Shown here: piece by piece, positions 1-7,045 of the stretch
How positions within the stretch are numbered: position 1 is the stretch's first letter
How the letters are laid out: every line of letters begins with the position of its first letter
NCBI GenBank assembly: GCA_009840715.1
Contig: VXNE01000066.1
Location: 1 to 8,033, forward strand
Length of the DNA stretch: 8,033 nt
Direction: 5' to 3'
Source of the DNA: Gammaproteobacteria bacterium
GTDB lineage: Bacteria; Pseudomonadota; Gammaproteobacteria; Pseudomonadales; Azotimanducaceae
Program-made: the position numbers and the translations under genes
The notes under the pieces: model-generated
What the model saw: the letters and a program-made list of their open reading frames with translations, nothing else
Told to the model about the DNA's origin: nothing
Databases searched by the model: none

Positions 1-92
1 GGATAAGCGGGGGTCACCCTGTCGGTGGGCGTCTGGGCCCCTTCGCGGCCGACGAAAGCAGCGGGCAGAAGAAGGAGCGGGAGAAGCGGCAC
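1..92 (-). CDS. Exported protein, N-terminus only (partial; possibly second M16-family peptidase)
   Basis: This gene runs off the left edge, leaving 30 codons visible. It opens with GTG at 92-90. The visible product has a leucine-rich hydrophobic stretch (PLLPLLLLPAAFVG), then a short polar stretch and EGAQTPTDRVTPAY. That pattern is a classic Sec signal peptide, with cleavage probably just after GAQ. The start is well constrained: the frame is closed by the TAG of the upstream peptidase gene (104-102), and this GTG is the first start codon after it, leaving a 9-base gap. Exported M16 peptidases are often encoded in tandem, an active subunit followed by one lacking the zinc site, so a second M16 protein is the best guess. 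No domain residue is visible here, so the family is inference from position and export signal only. Confidence 0.6.
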   Translation of the reverse strand, partial: MPLLPLLLLPAAFVGREGAQTPTDRVTPAY

Positions 93-101
93 GGGCCCCG
101 C

Positions 102-1682
102 CTACGGCTCCTCTGCCGGGCGCAGGATGGCGACGGTCCTTCCCTCGGGCCGGAAGTATACGTCGAGCACTCGTGCTATCTCGTCGCGCCCGACCGCCCG
201 CATCCGTTCCTGCAATCGAAATGTCTCCCGCCAGTCCCCCCACGCCGCCTGGGATGAGGCGAGCTGGAACGCCAGTCCCTCGGCGGATGCGAGCCTCCGG
301 ACTTCGGCCGCGAGCAGAGCCCGCCGCACCCGCCGCAACTCACCGTCCGTGGGCGGAACCCGCCGGAGGCGATCGAGTTCGCTGTAGATTGCCGCTTCGA
401 CGTCTTCGGGGGCATGCGGGGCGATGGGGATCGCCTGGATCGTGAAGAGCCCCGGATGGAGCCTGCCCGGCCCTGTTCCGGCGAAGACGGAAGCGGCGAT
501 CCTGTCGTCAATCACGAGCCGCCGGTGGAGGCGCGCGTCCGTCGATCCGACCAGCAGATTCGCAAGCACCTGGAGGGCGGGGGACTCCGGTGCGAGCCCC
601 GACGGTACTTTCCACCCGATCCGGATCGCGGGCCCGGCGTCGTAGCGGGTCTCGACGCGCCTCGGCTCCACCTGGACGCCCTCGGGGGGCGGAGCGGGGG
701 GTGCGGCTCCCCGACGCTCGATAGTGCCGAAGTAGCGTTCGGCCCAGACGGCGGCGGAGTCCGCCTCGAAGCGGCCGACAATCGCGATCGTCGTCTGGCC
801 GGGCCCGTAATACCGCTGGTGGTGCGCCTCCACCTCGCGCCGGGAGAGGCGAAGGAGGTCCTCAGCGTATCCGATGGGGGGCACACCGTAGGGGTGGTCG
901 GTGAACGCGGCGCCGTAATAGGTGGCCGAGAGGAGTGCCGGCGCCGAAGTCTCGGTTCGCAGGCGGCGTTCCTCCATGATCACGCGGCGTTCCGTGTGGA
1001 ACTCCCTGAGGACAGGGCTCCGCATCCGGTCGGATTCCAGCACGAACCAGAGCTTCGCACGGTTCGAGGGCAGGGAGACATAGTAGGTTGTCGCCTCGTA
1101 ACCCGTCGTCGCGTTCGGCCCCCGGGCACCGTGGCTCGTGAGGATCTGGTCGTATTCGTTGGGAATCACGTACGCGCGCGCCGAGTCCTCGAGCGCCTCG
1201 AGCCGTGCTTGGAGACGCTCCACAACCCCCGGCCCGGCAGACGGCATCACGCCTTCCTGCACGATCGAGTCGTGGACGGCGTCCATTGCGTCCATGTGGA
1301 TCCGCTCCAACGCAACGTCCGTGGTCCCGATCGTGGTCGTCCCCTTGAAGAGGAGATGCTCAAGGAAGTGGCTGACTCCCGTCTGACCGGGTGGATCGTG
1401 GATGCTTCCCACGCCGACGTGAACGACGAATGATACTGTGGGCGCGCCCGTTCTCTCGAGGAGAAGGAAGCGCATCCCGTTCGCTAGAACGACCTCCTCG
1501 ACGGGGAGACCAGTGCCGTCCGAGATCCGGTCGGCGTCCACCCTCTGGGGGGCAGCGACCTCAGGGGCGAGAGGTGCCCCGAAGAGGAGAAGGGCCGGGA
1601 CGCACGCGGGTACCCGGCGCCTCCGGCCTCTGTGGCCGGTCGGGCGTACTCTACGTCGGGCGGGTCCGTCGTCGGGAGTCAT
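102..1682 (-). CDS. M16-family zinc metallopeptidase (pitrilysin/insulinase type), exported
   Basis: The product is 526 aa from the ATG at 1682. The inverted zinc motif HFLEH, with flanking SHFLEHLLFKGT, lies at residues 105-109 and supplies two zinc-binding histidines and the catalytic glutamate. The third zinc ligand is probably Glu218 in RRVIMEERR. About 109 residues separate His109 from it, more than the usual 75 or so, because of a helical insert (about 115-170) ending in YVIPNEYDQIL, seen in some bacterial M16 proteins. The second M16 domain fills the C-terminal half. An arginine-rich N-terminus followed by VPACVPALLLFGAPLAPEVAA looks like a signal peptide, so the enzyme should act in the periplasm, cutting peptides or unfolded proteins. 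A further in-frame ATG at 1751 would add 23 residues and deepen the overlap with mutM; I prefer 1682 because it leaves a normal signal peptide. The start still overlaps the mutM end by 32 bases, and no start codon lies between the mutM stop and the signal region. Confidence 0.9.
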   Translation of the reverse strand: MTPDDGPARRRVRPTGHRGRRRRVPACVPALLLFGAPLAPEVAAPQRVDADRISDGTGLPVEEVVLANGMRFLLLERTGAPTVSFVVHVGVGSIHDPPGQTGVSHFLEHLLFKGTTTIGTTDVALERIHMDAMDAVHDSIVQEGVMPSAGPGVVERLQARLEALEDSARAYVIPNEYDQILTSHGARGPNATTGYEATTYYVSLPSNRAKLWFVLESDRMRSPVLREFHTERRVIMEERRLRTETSAPALLSATYYGAAFTDHPYGVPPIGYAEDLLRLSRREVEAHHQRYYGPGQTTIAIVGRFEADSAAVWAERYFGTIERRGAAPPAPPPEGVQVEPRRVETRYDAGPAIRIGWKVPSGLAPESPALQVLANLLVGSTDARLHRRLVIDDRIAASVFAGTGPGRLHPGLFTIQAIPIAPHAPEDVEAAIYSELDRLRRVPPTDGELRRVRRALLAAEVRRLASAEGLAFQLASSQAAWGDWRETFRLQERMRAVGRDEIARVLDVYFRPEGRTVAILRPAEEP

Positions 1683-2535
1683 GCTGCTGTCCGGCCGGTT
1701 GGCAGCGTGGACACAGGAAGGCGGAGCGGCCTCCGAGACGAATGCGAACAATCGTGCCCGCGCATCTCGTGCACGGGTGCCCCTCCCGGCCGTATACCCG
1801 GAGGGCGTCCGCGTAGCTCCCCTCGCTCCCCTCGGCGGTTCGGTAATCGCGAAGCGTCGTTCCCCCGGCGTCGATCGCCTCCCTCAGGACGGAGCGGAGT
1901 ACGCGGTGGAGTGTCCGGCCCTCATCAGGAGAGAGGTCCCGCGCAGCTCTGCCGGGGTGGATCCGTGCCCGGGCGAGCGCCTCGTTCGCGTAGATGTTGC
2001 CAACGCCTGCAATCCGCCTCTGGTCCAGCAGCCAGGAGCGAACCGGGGAGCGGGAGCGGGAGAGGGCCCCGATCAGGTGGCGGGCGCGGAATCCGTCGGC
2101 AAGCGGTTCCGGTCCGAGGCCCCGGGACCAGTCCCGGTAGGCGTCCGGCGGGAGGACCGCGAGCCGCCCGAAGCGCCGGACATCCCGATAGATGAGGGCC
2201 GATCCATCATCCAGCCGGAAGTGAAGCCCGGTATGCCCGGGGAGCGGGGCCGGCTCAGCGGGTCGCCGGCGGAGGAGTCGGCCTGACATCCCGAGATTCA
2301 CGACCAGGCGGTCGACGTCGCCACCGCGAGCCGATCCGGGTCCGACCTCCACGACGACGTTCTTGCCCCTGCGTCCGACGCCGTGGACCGACCGGTGCCG
2401 AAGCGAGGCACGGAACTCCGCCTTCGGGACGGAGAGAAGGTCTTCCTTCAGGACCTCGACATCCTCGATGGAGCGCCCGAGTAGGGGGGCACGGAGCCCC
2501 CGGGCGATCGTCTCAGCTTCCGGTAGCTCGGGCAT
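1651..2535 (-). CDS. mutM: Formamidopyrimidine-DNA glycosylase (Fpg/MutM)
   Basis: This 294-aa base-excision repair enzyme removes oxidised purines such as 8-oxoguanine and then cuts the abasic site by beta/delta elimination. The N-terminus MPELPEAETI is diagnostic: Pro2, exposed after Met removal, is the nucleophile and Glu3 assists. Lys58 in GRRGKNV is the conserved lysine, LGMSGR (81-86) carries the void-filling Met83, and YRDVRRFG (116-123) is a conserved DNA-contact block. The helix-two-turn-helix segment with DQRRIAGVGNIYANEAL spans about 171-187, and GGTTLRDY (224-231) is typical of the family. A zinc finger closes the protein with Cys255, Cys258, Cys275 and Cys278. The last 16 residues, beyond the finger, are arginine-rich and are encoded within the overlap with the downstream peptidase gene. 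The ATG overlaps the purD end by 23 bases. All catalytic residues are present, so it should be functional. Confidence 0.96.
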   Translation of the reverse strand: MPELPEAETIARGLRAPLLGRSIEDVEVLKEDLLSVPKAEFRASLRHRSVHGVGRRGKNVVVEVGPGSARGGDVDRLVVNLGMSGRLLRRRPAEPAPLPGHTGLHFRLDDGSALIYRDVRRFGRLAVLPPDAYRDWSRGLGPEPLADGFRARHLIGALSRSRSPVRSWLLDQRRIAGVGNIYANEALARARIHPGRAARDLSPDEGRTLHRVLRSVLREAIDAGGTTLRDYRTAEGSEGSYADALRVYGREGHPCTRCAGTIVRIRLGGRSAFLCPRCQPAGQQHDSRRRTRPT

Positions 2536-3808
2536 CCGACGAGAAGGCCCGCCATCCGATGTCCCGCCGGAGCGTCTTGCCCTCGAAGCGGATCACGTCT
2601 GCACCCGCGAGACTCCTCGCCCTCGCCTCCTCCAGGTCGCCGCCGACACCGACCACCGAGAGCACCCGGCCACCGTTGGTCAGTAGCCGCCCGTCGGTGT
2701 CCCGCGTGCCGGCGTGGAACACGAGAAGTCTGTCCTGTCGGTCCGACCTCGGCGGCAGCGTGATCTCCTTCCCGTTCTCGTATGAGCCGGGGTAGCCTGC
2801 CGAGGCGAGGACCGTATTGAGCGCCGCGCCGTCCTCCCAATCGCATGCGGCCCCGGAGATGCTCCCGTCCCGTGCAATCGGGATCATGAGATCCAGAAGC
2901 GAACTCTTCATCAGGGGGAGGAGCGCCTGGGTTTCGGGGTCGCCGAAGCGGCAGTTGAACTCGACGACCTTGGGCCCGGAGCCGGTGATCATGAGGCCCG
3001 CATAGAGGAGTCCACGGAAGGGTGCGCCGGCATCCCGCAGGCCCTCGAGCACCGGGGAGATAATCCGATCGCGAACCAGCCCGACCGTGGCTTCGGTTGC
3101 GATCGGAACGGGTGCGTAGGAGCCCATGCCGCCGGTATTCGGTCCTGTGTCACCCTCGCCGGCCCGCTTGTAGTCCTGGGAGGGGAGCATGAGGACGGCG
3201 TCGTGCCCGTCGGTGAGGGCGAACACCGAGAGTTCCTCACCCTCCATGAACTCCTCGACCACGATCTCGGATCCCGCCGCCCCGAATGCGCCGCCCGTGA
3301 GCATCGACTTCGCGGCCGCGAGCGCCTCGCCGGTCGACGGGCACACGATAGCTCCCTTCCCCGCCGCCAGCCCGGAGGCCTTGACGACGATCGGGGCGTC
3401 TGCCGCCGAGATGTAGGCTTGCGCCTCCGGCCAGCTCGTGAAGGTGCGGTGGGCCGCCGTCGGCACGCACGCCCGGGCCATGAGGTCCTTTGCGAACGCC
3501 TTCGAGGCTTCGATACGCGCGGCCGACGCGCCTGGGCCGAAGACCGGGAGACCGCGCTGCCTCAATGCGTCGCCGAGCCCGAGGGCGAGCGGGACCTCGG
3601 GACCGATTATCGTCAGGTCGGGCCTCGTGCCCTCGGCCCACAACGTGACGGCGCCGACATCGGAGGGCGGGAGGTCCACGGCGGTCGCGAGGCGGGCGAT
3701 GCCGGGGTTGGGCTGCGTGGCGAACAGCTCCGCCGCCGGGGCGTCTCGCCTGAGCTTCCAGGCGAGAGCGTGTTCGCGCCCCCCGTTTCCCACGATCAGG
3801 ATTTTCAC
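2513..3808 (-). CDS. purD: Phosphoribosylamine-glycine ligase (GAR synthetase)
   Basis: This 431-aa cytosolic enzyme catalyses the second step of de novo purine synthesis: 5-phosphoribosylamine + glycine + ATP give glycinamide ribonucleotide, ADP and phosphate. The N-terminal domain begins KILIVGNGGREHALAWKL (2-19), with IIGPEVPLALG at 67-77. The ATP-grasp domain follows, with VVKASGLAAGKGA (141-153), the signature DYKRAGEGDTGPNTGGMGS (212-230) and the metal-binding EFNCRFGDPETQ (283-294; Glu283 and Asn285 are the likely Mg ligands). The C-terminal domain ends with the typical RRDIGWRAF (414-422). Length is normal for bacterial PurD. The start is GTG, which places the glycine-rich loop where the family has it; an ATG nine bases upstream is out of frame and hits a stop after three codons. 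It is the first gene of the purD-mutM-M16 operon. No damage is seen. Confidence 0.97.
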   Translation of the reverse strand: MKILIVGNGGREHALAWKLRRDAPAAELFATQPNPGIARLATAVDLPPSDVGAVTLWAEGTRPDLTIIGPEVPLALGLGDALRQRGLPVFGPGASAARIEASKAFAKDLMARACVPTAAHRTFTSWPEAQAYISAADAPIVVKASGLAAGKGAIVCPSTGEALAAAKSMLTGGAFGAAGSEIVVEEFMEGEELSVFALTDGHDAVLMLPSQDYKRAGEGDTGPNTGGMGSYAPVPIATEATVGLVRDRIISPVLEGLRDAGAPFRGLLYAGLMITGSGPKVVEFNCRFGDPETQALLPLMKSSLLDLMIPIARDGSISGAACDWEDGAALNTVLASAGYPGSYENGKEITLPPRSDRQDRLLVFHAGTRDTDGRLLTNGGRVLSVVGVGGDLEEARARSLAGADVIRFEGKTLRRDIGWRAFSSDARATGS

Positions 3809-3843
3809 GGTGCCATCCTATCCGGACTGGCGGGGGAGGTCAA
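3809..3843 (-). promoter_or_regulatory. Candidate sigma70-type promoter for the purD operon, possibly leaderless
   Basis: On the minus strand TTGACC (3843-3838) is followed after exactly 17 bases by TAGGAT (3820-3815). These match the -35 and -10 consensus at 5/6 and 4/6. Only six bases (GGCACC) separate the -10 from the purD GTG, which would put the transcription start at or next to the start codon. Alternatively AGGA, inside the same TAGGAT, is a Shine-Dalgarno site seven bases from the GTG and the true promoter lies further upstream. Both readings are plausible; the site was found by eye. Confidence 0.45.
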
Positions 3844-3961
3844 AGCGGCTTCCCGCGTCCCTTGGGCTCTCATCCGTGCAGGTTCCGGAAGGGCCAGGCG
3901 TGATTCTGCTCGCGCCCCCGCCGCGCTCTTCCGGTTCCTCGCACTTCGTCCGGGGACCACC

Positions 3962-4415
3962 TCAGTCCATTTGGGCAATCTGGCGGCCCCAGTTCCAGCC
4001 GAGTCGCGCATAAGTAGTATCCCCTGCTCAGACCCCACGGCGGGAACTGCCTGTACGGGAGTCCGAATACATCGGCGAACGGATCCGTCCGCTCCAGCGG
4101 GGTGCTGAACACATTACTGGTTGCCGAGCACGATGGTGAGATTCCTGCCGAGCGCGACATTGGCCTCCAGATCCACAATAGTGGCGGTCCTCGAGCAGTT
4201 GCGTGTCAATCTTGCGCACTCAGCCGGTGTCGGATTGGTCAGCCCGGCGTCGACGCCGGCGATATTCGAGAGGGGGCACAGGTCGTCCGCGGCGGTCTGC
4301 ACCGTCATGCCACCAGAGGGCCGCGCCCGCGACCCTGGCCCGGCTCGCAATCCAGACGCGGGTGGTCGCCGACGGGGAAGCGAGGCGATGGCGAGGCCTG
4401 CGCATTCGCGCGAGG
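3962..4415 (-). pseudogene. Decayed C-terminal remnant of a TonB-dependent receptor
   Basis: Read on the minus strand across several frames, this stretch encodes the end of a receptor related to the one at 4450-7045. From ~4410 one frame gives PRHRLASPSATTRVW and ALWWHDG. A second frame carries DDLCPLSNIAGVDAG, NPTPAECARL and TIVDLEANVALGRNLTIVLG, then a TAA at 4116-4114. The first frame resumes with NVFSTPLERTDPFADVFGLP and PWGLSRGYY, and a last shift near 4013 gives YARLGWNWGRQIAQMD and TGA at 3964-3962. The intact relative reads TYR-like YIVDIEASARI, GGQNVF, ADIFGLPYSQFTPWGLSGGY and YARLNYSW, so the alignment is unmistakable. Two shifts are each explained by one extra T (4116 and about 4013); another shift lies around 4288-4310. 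The upstream 80% of the gene is absent. It cannot make a receptor. Its left boundary is firm; its right boundary is approximate. Confidence 0.82.
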
Positions 4416-4449
4416 CGACTTCGTTAGCACGACAGAGGTTTCGAAAGTT

Positions 4450-5076
4450 ATGTTGCGCACAAGCGACGGGTACCAACTGAACAAGGGAATGGCGATATCC
4501 AGCAAGGTCGGGATCTGGGCGAACGCGCGTGCGGCCGCAGTGGCGGCTCTGGTCATTCTGACTTCAGCGTCGGGCGTCACGGCCGTGCAGGTGGCGGATG
4601 GTGCCGCGAACATCGGGGAGGAGCCGATCCCGCTCGCGCCCGTCGTGGTGGTCGGGAGCCCGAGTCGACCGCGCTCGGTGACCGAATCACCCAGCCCGAT
4701 CGACGCGATCTCAATTCAGGATGTTATCAGCCAGGGCCCGCGGACACTCGACTACCAGCTCCGGACACTGGTACCCTTATTCAACGTGGCCACGCACCCG
4801 ATCAGCGACGCGGCGACATTGGTACGGCCGGCCAGCCTGCGTAATCTCGCCCACGACCACACGCTCGTGCTCGTCAATGGGAAGCGTCGCCACCGCTCGT
4901 CTGTCATCGCCTGGTTCGCTGGCGTGACGGACGGGGCCCAGGGCCCGGACATCTCGACCATTCCGTCGATCGGCCTGCAACAGGCGGAGGTGCTCCGCGA
5001 CGGCGCCTCCGCCCAGTACGGCTCGGACGCGATCGCGGGCGTGATCAATTTCCAGCTGAAGGATGCCCGCGAATGA
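4450..5076 (+). CDS. TonB-dependent receptor, N-terminal signal/plug fragment (interrupted gene)
   Basis: These 208 codons encode the front of an outer-membrane active transporter. A signal peptide core lies near residues 28-45 (RAAAVAALVILTSASGVTA). PVVVVGS (64-70) is a TonB-box-like segment, followed by the plug: TLDYQLRTLVPLFNV, VRPASLRNLAHDHTLVLVNG with KRRHRS, and QAEVLRDGASAQYGSDAIAG (179-198), a hallmark of the family. The frame ends at TGA (5074-5076) right after INFQLKDARE, yet the frame continues beyond it with GSLELNTGTYRAGDGDSYQI, the first barrel strands, so the stop interrupts the gene. ATG 4450 is used; ATG 4489 also leaves a good signal peptide, but its AAGGG is too close. Weak -35/-10-like sequences (4424-4429, 4448-4453) are not convincing. 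The substrate cannot be told. Alone, this fragment could not form a barrel. Confidence 0.75.
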   Translation: MLRTSDGYQLNKGMAISSKVGIWANARAAAVAALVILTSASGVTAVQVADGAANIGEEPIPLAPVVVVGSPSRPRSVTESPSPIDAISIQDVISQGPRTLDYQLRTLVPLFNVATHPISDAATLVRPASLRNLAHDHTLVLVNGKRRHRSSVIAWFAGVTDGAQGPDISTIPSIGLQQAEVLRDGASAQYGSDAIAGVINFQLKDARE

Positions 5077-5284
5077 GGTAGCCTCGAGCTCAACACGGGC
5101 ACCTACAGGGCGGGCGACGGCGACAGCTATCAGATTGCTGGGTGGTCTCAACCGGTGAACGCAACATCTTGGCAGCGGCTCTTCAAGTTGCCAGGAGGTA
5201 TGCGATGCGCCGACGGGGGAAGTACGGGAGGCTGAACGAAGCGGACCGGCGCAGATCTGGGGCAACCCGACGATCGACGACGAG
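5077..5284 (+). other. Damaged junction joining the two TonB-receptor fragments
   Basis: This stretch should encode the first barrel strands. The upstream frame keeps clear receptor sequence to about 5140 (NTGTYRAGDGDSYQIAG) and then loses similarity until a stop near 5235. The downstream frame is open from 5159 and becomes recognisable at about 5247 as PAQIWGNPTIDDEVKLFANV, with no start codon before the GTG at 5285. The frames differ by one base, so at least one insertion or deletion lies between about 5140 and 5247. The spacing looks somewhat shorter than I expect for this family, so a small deletion is also possible. Confidence 0.65.
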
Positions 5285-7045
5285 GTGAAGCTGTTTGCCA
5301 ACGTGGGTGTGCCGTTCTCCGATCTCCTCGAGGTGTACGGCTACGCCAACTACGCGGAAAAGAAGGTGACGGAGGGGTTCTATTTCCGGCATCCGAACAA
5401 TCGGGCCAACGTCTACAGCCTGGACGAGGGGGAGACGCTCCTGATCGCGGATGTGCTGGACGCGCAGGATGGAACGGCTGACGGTTCGGCGAACTGCCCC
5501 ACGGTACGCGTGGCGAGCGACGTGCCGGACCCGGTGGCCTTCTCGCAGGTGTTCGCCGATCCCAACTGTTTCTCTTTCCAGGAGATGGCTCCGGGCGGCT
5601 TCACCCCGCGCTTCGGCGGGGTGGTCACCGAGATGTCCGTCATCTCCGGCCTGCGGCGGACGTCGGAGAGCGGGCTGACCTGGGACGCAAGTGCCAACTA
5701 CGGGGTGCACGAGTCGGACTTCTTCATCCACAACACGGTCAACGCCTCGTACGGCCCGAACACCCCGCGCGATTTCGATCCGGGCCTCTACCAGCAGGAG
5801 GAAGTGAGTCTCAATCTCGATGCCTCCTGTGCCGCCACTGAGCTGGCCAACATCGCCGCGGGCGCGGAGTGGCGTGACGAGCGTTTCACGATCGGTCCCG
5901 GCGGACGGCCATCGTGGGATGTCGGACCCTATGCGGCGCAGGGCTTCGTCTCGGGCTCCAACGGTTTTCCCGGGTTCCCGGACTACACGGCCGGGACCTG
6001 GAGTCGTAACAGCACCGCGCTCTACGGCGACGTTGAGCTGCGGGATCCGGGTGAGCGCTGGACCGTCGGCGGCGCTCTCCGGTTCGAGCACTTCGACGTG
6101 TTCGGCAACACCGTCAATGGCAAGCTGTCAGGCCGCTACGGGCTCACCGGCGCGGTCTCGGTCCGCGGCGGCATCAGCACAGGGGTCCGTGCGCCGACCC
6201 CCGGGCAGCAGAACACGCTAAACGTGCAGACGACGATCGACCCGGAGACGCTGCAGCTCGTCGACAGCGCGAACGTGCCCTCGACCTTTCGGGCCGCTGA
6301 GCTGAAGGGAGGACGGCCGCTCGAGCCCGAGAAGTCGATCAACACGACCGTCGGGGTGGTTGTGGACACCGGGTTCTTCACCCTTACGGCGGACTACTTC
6401 CGCGTCGATATCGACAACCGGCTCGCGCTCTCGCAGACCTTCACCCTCGACGACGACGAACGCGCGCTCCTGCTGTCGGAAGGGATCACGTCGGCGGGCA
6501 CGCTCAAGTTCTTCCGCTTCTTCGTCAACGACTTCTCGAGCCGGAACCAGAGCCTGGACCTCGTCTCCACCTTCAGGCCGCTGGCGCTCGGGGGCAACAC
6601 GCTCCTCAGTTTCACGCTGAACTATACCCACACGGAGCTGACCGAGGAGTCCGAGCTACTGACGCCGGGAGACGTGCTCGGCCTGGAGCGGGGTTTGCCG
6701 CGGATCCGCCGGAATGTTGCTGTCGACCAGGAGCTCGGGCGAGTGGGGATGCTGGCCCGCCTGAACTACTATGGCAGCTGGGCCGACCACTTCGATGCCC
6801 GCTTCGTACGAGGGGTCGACTCTCCCATGCTAGAAGGCCGCTACATCGTCGACATCGAGGCCAGTGCCCGGATCAGCTCCGGCCTGACGCTGGCGTTCGG
6901 CGGCCAGAATGTCTTCAACGCCTTCTCGGATCGGATGGACCTTTGCGCGGATATCTTCGGGCTGCCCTACAGCCAGTTCACGCCCTGGGGACTGAGCGGA
7001 GGCTACTACTACGCCCGCCTCAACTACAGCTGGGGCAGCAACTGA
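5285..7045 (+). CDS. TonB-dependent receptor, beta-barrel fragment (interrupted gene)
   Basis: The 586-residue open frame holds nearly all of the 22-stranded outer-membrane barrel. It starts at an internal GTG within receptor sequence, not at a natural start; the same frame is open back to 5159 and already encodes PAQIWGNPTIDDE. Typical barrel elements follow: GFYFRHPNNR, WDASANYGVHESDFFIHNTV, the RAPTPGQQN region (about residue 305), ELKGGRPLEPEKS, TLTADYFRVDIDNRL, ALYGDVEL and LARLNYYGSW. The C-terminus GGYYYARLNYSWGSN ends in Asn instead of the usual aromatic residue. Two cysteines in SANCP and DPNCF could form a loop disulfide. Joined with 4450-5076 the locus spans about 865 codons, a normal receptor length. 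Codon use looks normal and the reading frame is clean over 1.7 kb, so inactivation is recent or the breaks are sequence errors. Transport substrate unknown. Confidence 0.82.
   Translation: MKLFANVGVPFSDLLEVYGYANYAEKKVTEGFYFRHPNNRANVYSLDEGETLLIADVLDAQDGTADGSANCPTVRVASDVPDPVAFSQVFADPNCFSFQEMAPGGFTPRFGGVVTEMSVISGLRRTSESGLTWDASANYGVHESDFFIHNTVNASYGPNTPRDFDPGLYQQEEVSLNLDASCAATELANIAAGAEWRDERFTIGPGGRPSWDVGPYAAQGFVSGSNGFPGFPDYTAGTWSRNSTALYGDVELRDPGERWTVGGALRFEHFDVFGNTVNGKLSGRYGLTGAVSVRGGISTGVRAPTPGQQNTLNVQTTIDPETLQLVDSANVPSTFRAAELKGGRPLEPEKSINTTVGVVVDTGFFTLTADYFRVDIDNRLALSQTFTLDDDERALLLSEGITSAGTLKFFRFFVNDFSSRNQSLDLVSTFRPLALGGNTLLSFTLNYTHTELTEESELLTPGDVLGLERGLPRIRRNVAVDQELGRVGMLARLNYYGSWADHFDARFVRGVDSPMLEGRYIVDIEASARISSGLTLAFGGQNVFNAFSDRMDLCADIFGLPYSQFTPWGLSGGYYYARLNYSWGSN

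Noticed and set aside
414..1433. Long plus-strand open frame (339 codons)
   Set aside because: It lies antisense to the well-supported M16 peptidase and shows no domain motif. GC-rich coding DNA commonly leaves such open shadow frames.
1438..2286. Plus-strand open frame of 282 codons
   Set aside because: It is antisense to mutM and the peptidase N-terminus, both strongly supported.
3815..3817. ATG nine bases upstream of the purD GTG as the true start
   Set aside because: It is out of frame with purD and terminates after three codons (ATG GCA CCG TGA).
3203..4108. Plus-strand open frame of 301 codons over the purD start region
   Set aside because: It runs antisense to conserved purD sequence and crosses the promoter and receptor remnant, with low-complexity Arg/Gly-rich translation.
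5074..5076. TGA read as selenocysteine or programmed readthrough
   Set aside because: The position is in an ordinary glycine-rich barrel-entry segment, no adjacent hairpin was evident, and a further frame change is needed downstream in any case.
5183..6091. Minus-strand open frame of 302 codons
   Set aside because: It is antisense to the receptor barrel, whose own frame has clear family motifs; no recognisable protein features.
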